NCBI GenBank assembly: GCA_958414155.1
Contig: CATYWI010000028.1
Location: 1 to 8,538, forward strand
DNA length: 8,538 nt
Reading direction: 5' to 3'
Source: an uncultured Anaerotruncus sp.
GTDB lineage: Bacteria; Bacillota_A; Clostridia; Oscillospirales; CAG-272
Part shown: positions 6,886 through 8,538 of the stretch, piece after piece
Position numbering within the stretch: position 1 is the stretch's first letter
Layout: each line of letters begins with the position of its first letter
The notes under the pieces: generated by a model
What the model was told of the DNA's origin: nothing
Database searches by the model: none
The model's input: the letters and a program-made list of their open reading frames with translations, nothing else
Made by a program: the position numbers and the translations under genes

Positions 6886-6925
6886 AGCACCGTGGTGCCG
6901 CGCTAAAGCGCGGCACCACGGTGCT
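6886..6925. terminator. 19-bp perfect hairpin between convergent operons
   Basis: Perfect inverted repeat: AGCACCGTGGTGCCGCGCT (6886-6904) and its complement (6907-6925), separated by two A bases. It is followed by TTT on the plus strand and by GTTTAA on the minus strand, so both T tracts are short. It lies between the tldE stop and the acetyltransferase stop and can serve both as a bidirectional terminator. Confidence 0.7.
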
Positions 6926-6942
6926 TTAAGATATTACACCAT

Positions 6943-7395
6943 TCAGCCAACGTGCGTGTACATTCTTGAGACCGATCCGTCGTCACATTTCACGTGACAC
7001 AAAAAGCTCCAGCCGTAGCGCTCATAGAACCCAACATGGTCTGTCACAAGATAAAGCGTTCCGATCCCGCGCACCTTCATATCCCGGCAGGCAAGGTCGA
7101 GCAACCCGCCCGCAATGCCGCGGCAACGGTATTTCTCATCGGTAAACACCGCACAGACATTGGGCGCAAGGTCGTGCCTTTCGTGAAAATCATTTTCGAT
7201 AACCCCAAGACCGCCGACTATTGCACCGTCCGCAACAGCCATATACCACTGCGGAACAGCCTTCCCGCCGTCAAGGCATTCATCCATGCTATCGACATAT
7301 GCGCTCAATGGTATTCCCCACTGCCGGTGAAACCACTCCGCCGCTTCGTTCTTCAGCTCCGGTCTGTCCGAAAGACGCAAAAAAGTGTATTCCAT
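6943..7395 (-). CDS. GNAT-family N-acetyltransferase
   Basis: A 150-aa single-domain GNAT protein that should transfer an acyl group from acetyl-CoA to an unidentified amine. The acetyl-CoA pyrophosphate loop is the RxxGIA-type motif RCRGIAGGLL (90-99), preceded by the beta-4 strand NVCAVFTDEKY (79-89). The C-terminal HVGFYERYGW (120-129) is the usual motif B region. The start is a choice: the frame is open further upstream, but ATG 7395 has AAGGA ten bases before it, whereas the in-frame ATG at 7404 is only one base from that site. It follows the azlD stop by 14 bases and is probably the last gene of the azlC-azlD transcript. A shared role with amino acid export is possible but unproven. Confidence 0.87.
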   Translation of the reverse strand: MEYTFLRLSDRPELKNEAAEWFHRQWGIPLSAYVDSMDECLDGGKAVPQWYMAVADGAIVGGLGVIENDFHERHDLAPNVCAVFTDEKYRCRGIAGGLLDLACRDMKVRGIGTLYLVTDHVGFYERYGWSFLCHVKCDDGSVSRMYTHVG

Positions 7396-7409
7396 TCCGC
7401 GCATATCCT

Positions 7410-7742
7410 TTACACAAACACAAACTGCACGAGCAGCATATATATGACCGTTCTTACCGCCATGCTCAGCAGCATGCTCTTTTTCCATTTCTGCAATGCG
7501 ACCACACACGCTATTGCGATCAGCTCCGGCAAGCAGTGATACGATCCGAACACGGCATTCTTAAGGCAATAGACAACAAGCAGTCCGATTACCGCCCCGG
7601 GCAGGACTCTGCCGAGATACATGATATATTTCGGCGGCGTGCGCCCCTCGGGAAATATCAGAAACGGCAGAAAGCGCGTCAGCGTCATTCCCAAAACAAC
7701 GACCGCTATCGTAATAATACTTTGTCCGATCGTCATACTCAC
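7410..7742 (-). CDS. azlD: AzlD-family branched-chain amino acid transport subunit
   Basis: A 110-aa small membrane protein of the AzlD family, the partner of AzlC in exporters of branched-chain amino acids (azaleucine resistance in B. subtilis; the YgaZH and BrnFE pairs). About four hydrophobic segments are visible, including [20 protein letters not shown] near the N-terminus, [15 protein letters not shown], and a last helix ending at the C-terminus ([15 protein letters not shown]). TRFLPFLIF and the following P-rich turn are typical of the family. Translation probably starts at GTG 7742: GGAGG lies seven bases upstream and the start overlaps the azlC stop as GTGA. An in-frame ATG at 7736 is an alternative. 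The frame is intact although its partner azlC appears broken. A translational defect in azlC could also lower azlD expression through lost coupling. Confidence 0.88.
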   Translation of the reverse strand: MSMTIGQSIITIAVVVLGMTLTRFLPFLIFPEGRTPPKYIMYLGRVLPGAVIGLLVVYCLKNAVFGSYHCLPELIAIACVVALQKWKKSMLLSMAVRTVIYMLLVQFVFV

Positions 7743-8451
7743 AGCGCCGCCTCCGTTCTTTTATCTCTCATAAGCGTCAGCACAGCTATCATCAGCGCCA
7801 TTGCCGGGATCATGAACCTGTCGGCGCCGAGTATCAACAGACAAACGAACGCACATGCAGCACCCACGATCACCGGGCGGTGATCCTTGTTTTTTCCCAA
7901 TGATCGACCAGCATGACGACAAATAAAGCTGTCATCACAAAGTCGATCCACTTTGTATTGAAGCTGATGACCGAACCGATGAGCGCCCCGAGCACCCAAT
8001 ATATCTGGTTGAGCAGCGTTACAAAAAACATGAACCATCCGCGGTCAACACCCGCAGGAGGCGTAACGCTCCGGTTTATCGCAAAAGTCTCATCACACAT
8101 TCCGTAGATCAGATAGAACTTTTTCGCACCCGTACCGCGATATCTGTCAAGCATCGATATGCCGTAAAACAGGTGCCGCGCATTTATCATAAGCGTCATT
8201 AAGAACGCACGGACCGGATCAAACTGTGCAAGCAGCAGCTCAACGGTAACAAACTCCATGGCTCCCGCATATATAAAACAGCTCATAACTATCGGATATA
8301 TTATAGAAAGGCCGCGGCTACGCATCATAAGTCAGTACGACATCGCCATAAACAAAAAAACGACGCATACAGGCAGCGAATACGGCAACGCAGCTCTGAG
8401 CGCGCGGCTGTAAGTACCGCGCTCCGACGCACGGACACCATGACCTTTCAT
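7739..8451 (-). pseudogene. azlC: AzlC-family branched-chain amino acid permease, disrupted by a stop and a frameshift
   Basis: The remains of a large AzlC subunit; the repaired length would be about 237 aa. ATG 8451 has AGGAGG nine bases upstream. The reading RALRAALPYSLPVCVVFLFM leads to MSY and then an in-frame TGA at codon 40 (8334-8332), where AzlC proteins have glycine; GGA to TGA is one substitution. The same frame continues with MMRSRGLSIIYPIVM, AGAMEFVTVELLLAQF, LMTLMINARHLFYGISMLDR, GMCDETFAINRSV and VDRGWFMFFVTLLNQIYWVL, all family-typical. At an A6 run (T6 on the plus strand, 7890-7895) the frame is lost: the original reads on to a stop at 7870, while the shifted frame continues as NKDHRPVIVGAACAF and ADRFMIPAMALMI to the proper end. 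One extra A would restore it. The absence of other decay suggests recent inactivation, or sequence error. Confidence 0.85.
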
Positions 8452-8460
8452 ATAACAACA

Positions 8461-8466
8461 CCTCCT
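8461..8466 (-). promoter_or_regulatory. Ribosome binding site fixing the azlC start
   Basis: A perfect AGGAGG on the minus strand, nine bases before ATG 8451. The open frame extends upstream to 8514, but this site and the family-like start of the protein favour 8451. Confidence 0.7.
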
Positions 8467-8519
8467 GCACATCCCCGGGAAAGCCCAACGAAAATACGCC
8501 TCCCAACGGAACATATAGG

Positions 8520-8528
8520 ATTATATCA
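8520..8528 (-). promoter_or_regulatory. Extended -10 promoter element for azlC-azlD-GNAT
   Basis: Minus strand TGATATAAT: a perfect TATAAT (8525-8520) with the TGn extension. The expected -35 region lies beyond the right edge of the window, so the promoter is only half visible. Transcription should start near 8513. Confidence 0.5.
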
Positions 8529-8538
8529 CGCGGAAAGC

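Noticed and set aside
7396..7509. Longer N-terminus for the GNAT protein, starting inside azlD
   Set aside because: The extra residues are read from the azlD coding sequence in another frame and are unlike GNAT N-termini; the start at 7395 has a well-spaced AAGGA.
7739..8451. UGA recoded as glycine, tryptophan or selenocysteine in azlC
   Set aside because: UGA terminates the HAD, tldD, tldE, acetyltransferase and azlC frames here, AzlC is not a selenoprotein family, and a second lesion in the gene points to decay or error.

Overview
The window looks like chromosome from a Clostridia-type Bacillota, probably a gut lineage such as Oscillospirales (inference). The basis is moderately GC-rich coding sequence, AGGAGG-type ribosome binding sites, sigma-A-like promoters, an RqcH/FbpA-type NFACT protein, a type II pantothenate kinase and an AzlCD transporter. 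UGA is an ordinary stop here: five genes end with it. No rRNA, tRNA, CRISPR array, transposase or phage gene was found.

Layout, left to right. (1) Minus strand, cut by the left edge: the first 133 codons of a type II pantothenate kinase (coaW), divergent from the next block across a 116-bp gap with two well-formed, overlapping promoters. (2) Plus strand: a NagD-like HAD phosphatase followed 24 bp later by rqcH, whose product is predicted to bind stalled 50S subunits and add C-terminal alanine tails. (3) A 211-bp intergenic region packed with hairpins, including terminators for both strands and a possible three-way junction. (4) Minus strand: a 201-aa protein with two membrane segments, of unknown function. 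(5) Plus strand: tldD-tldE, overlapping by ATGA, encoding a predicted heterodimeric zinc metallopeptidase; it ends at a 19-bp perfect hairpin shared with the convergent block. (6) Minus strand: azlC-azlD-GNAT acetyltransferase, with a GTGA overlap and a 14-bp gap, read from a promoter at the right edge.

The clearest anomaly is in block 6. azlC carries an in-frame TGA at codon 40, where the family has glycine, and an apparent one-base loss in a short A run near its 3' end. The rest of the gene, and azlD and the acetyltransferase, read cleanly. This suggests recent inactivation of a branched-chain amino acid exporter, or sequence errors. The most structured unexplained DNA is at 3120-3325.

The genes are mostly housekeeping or accessory-metabolic (CoA synthesis, phosphatase, ribosome rescue, peptide processing, amino acid export). 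I see no convincing new multi-gene system.
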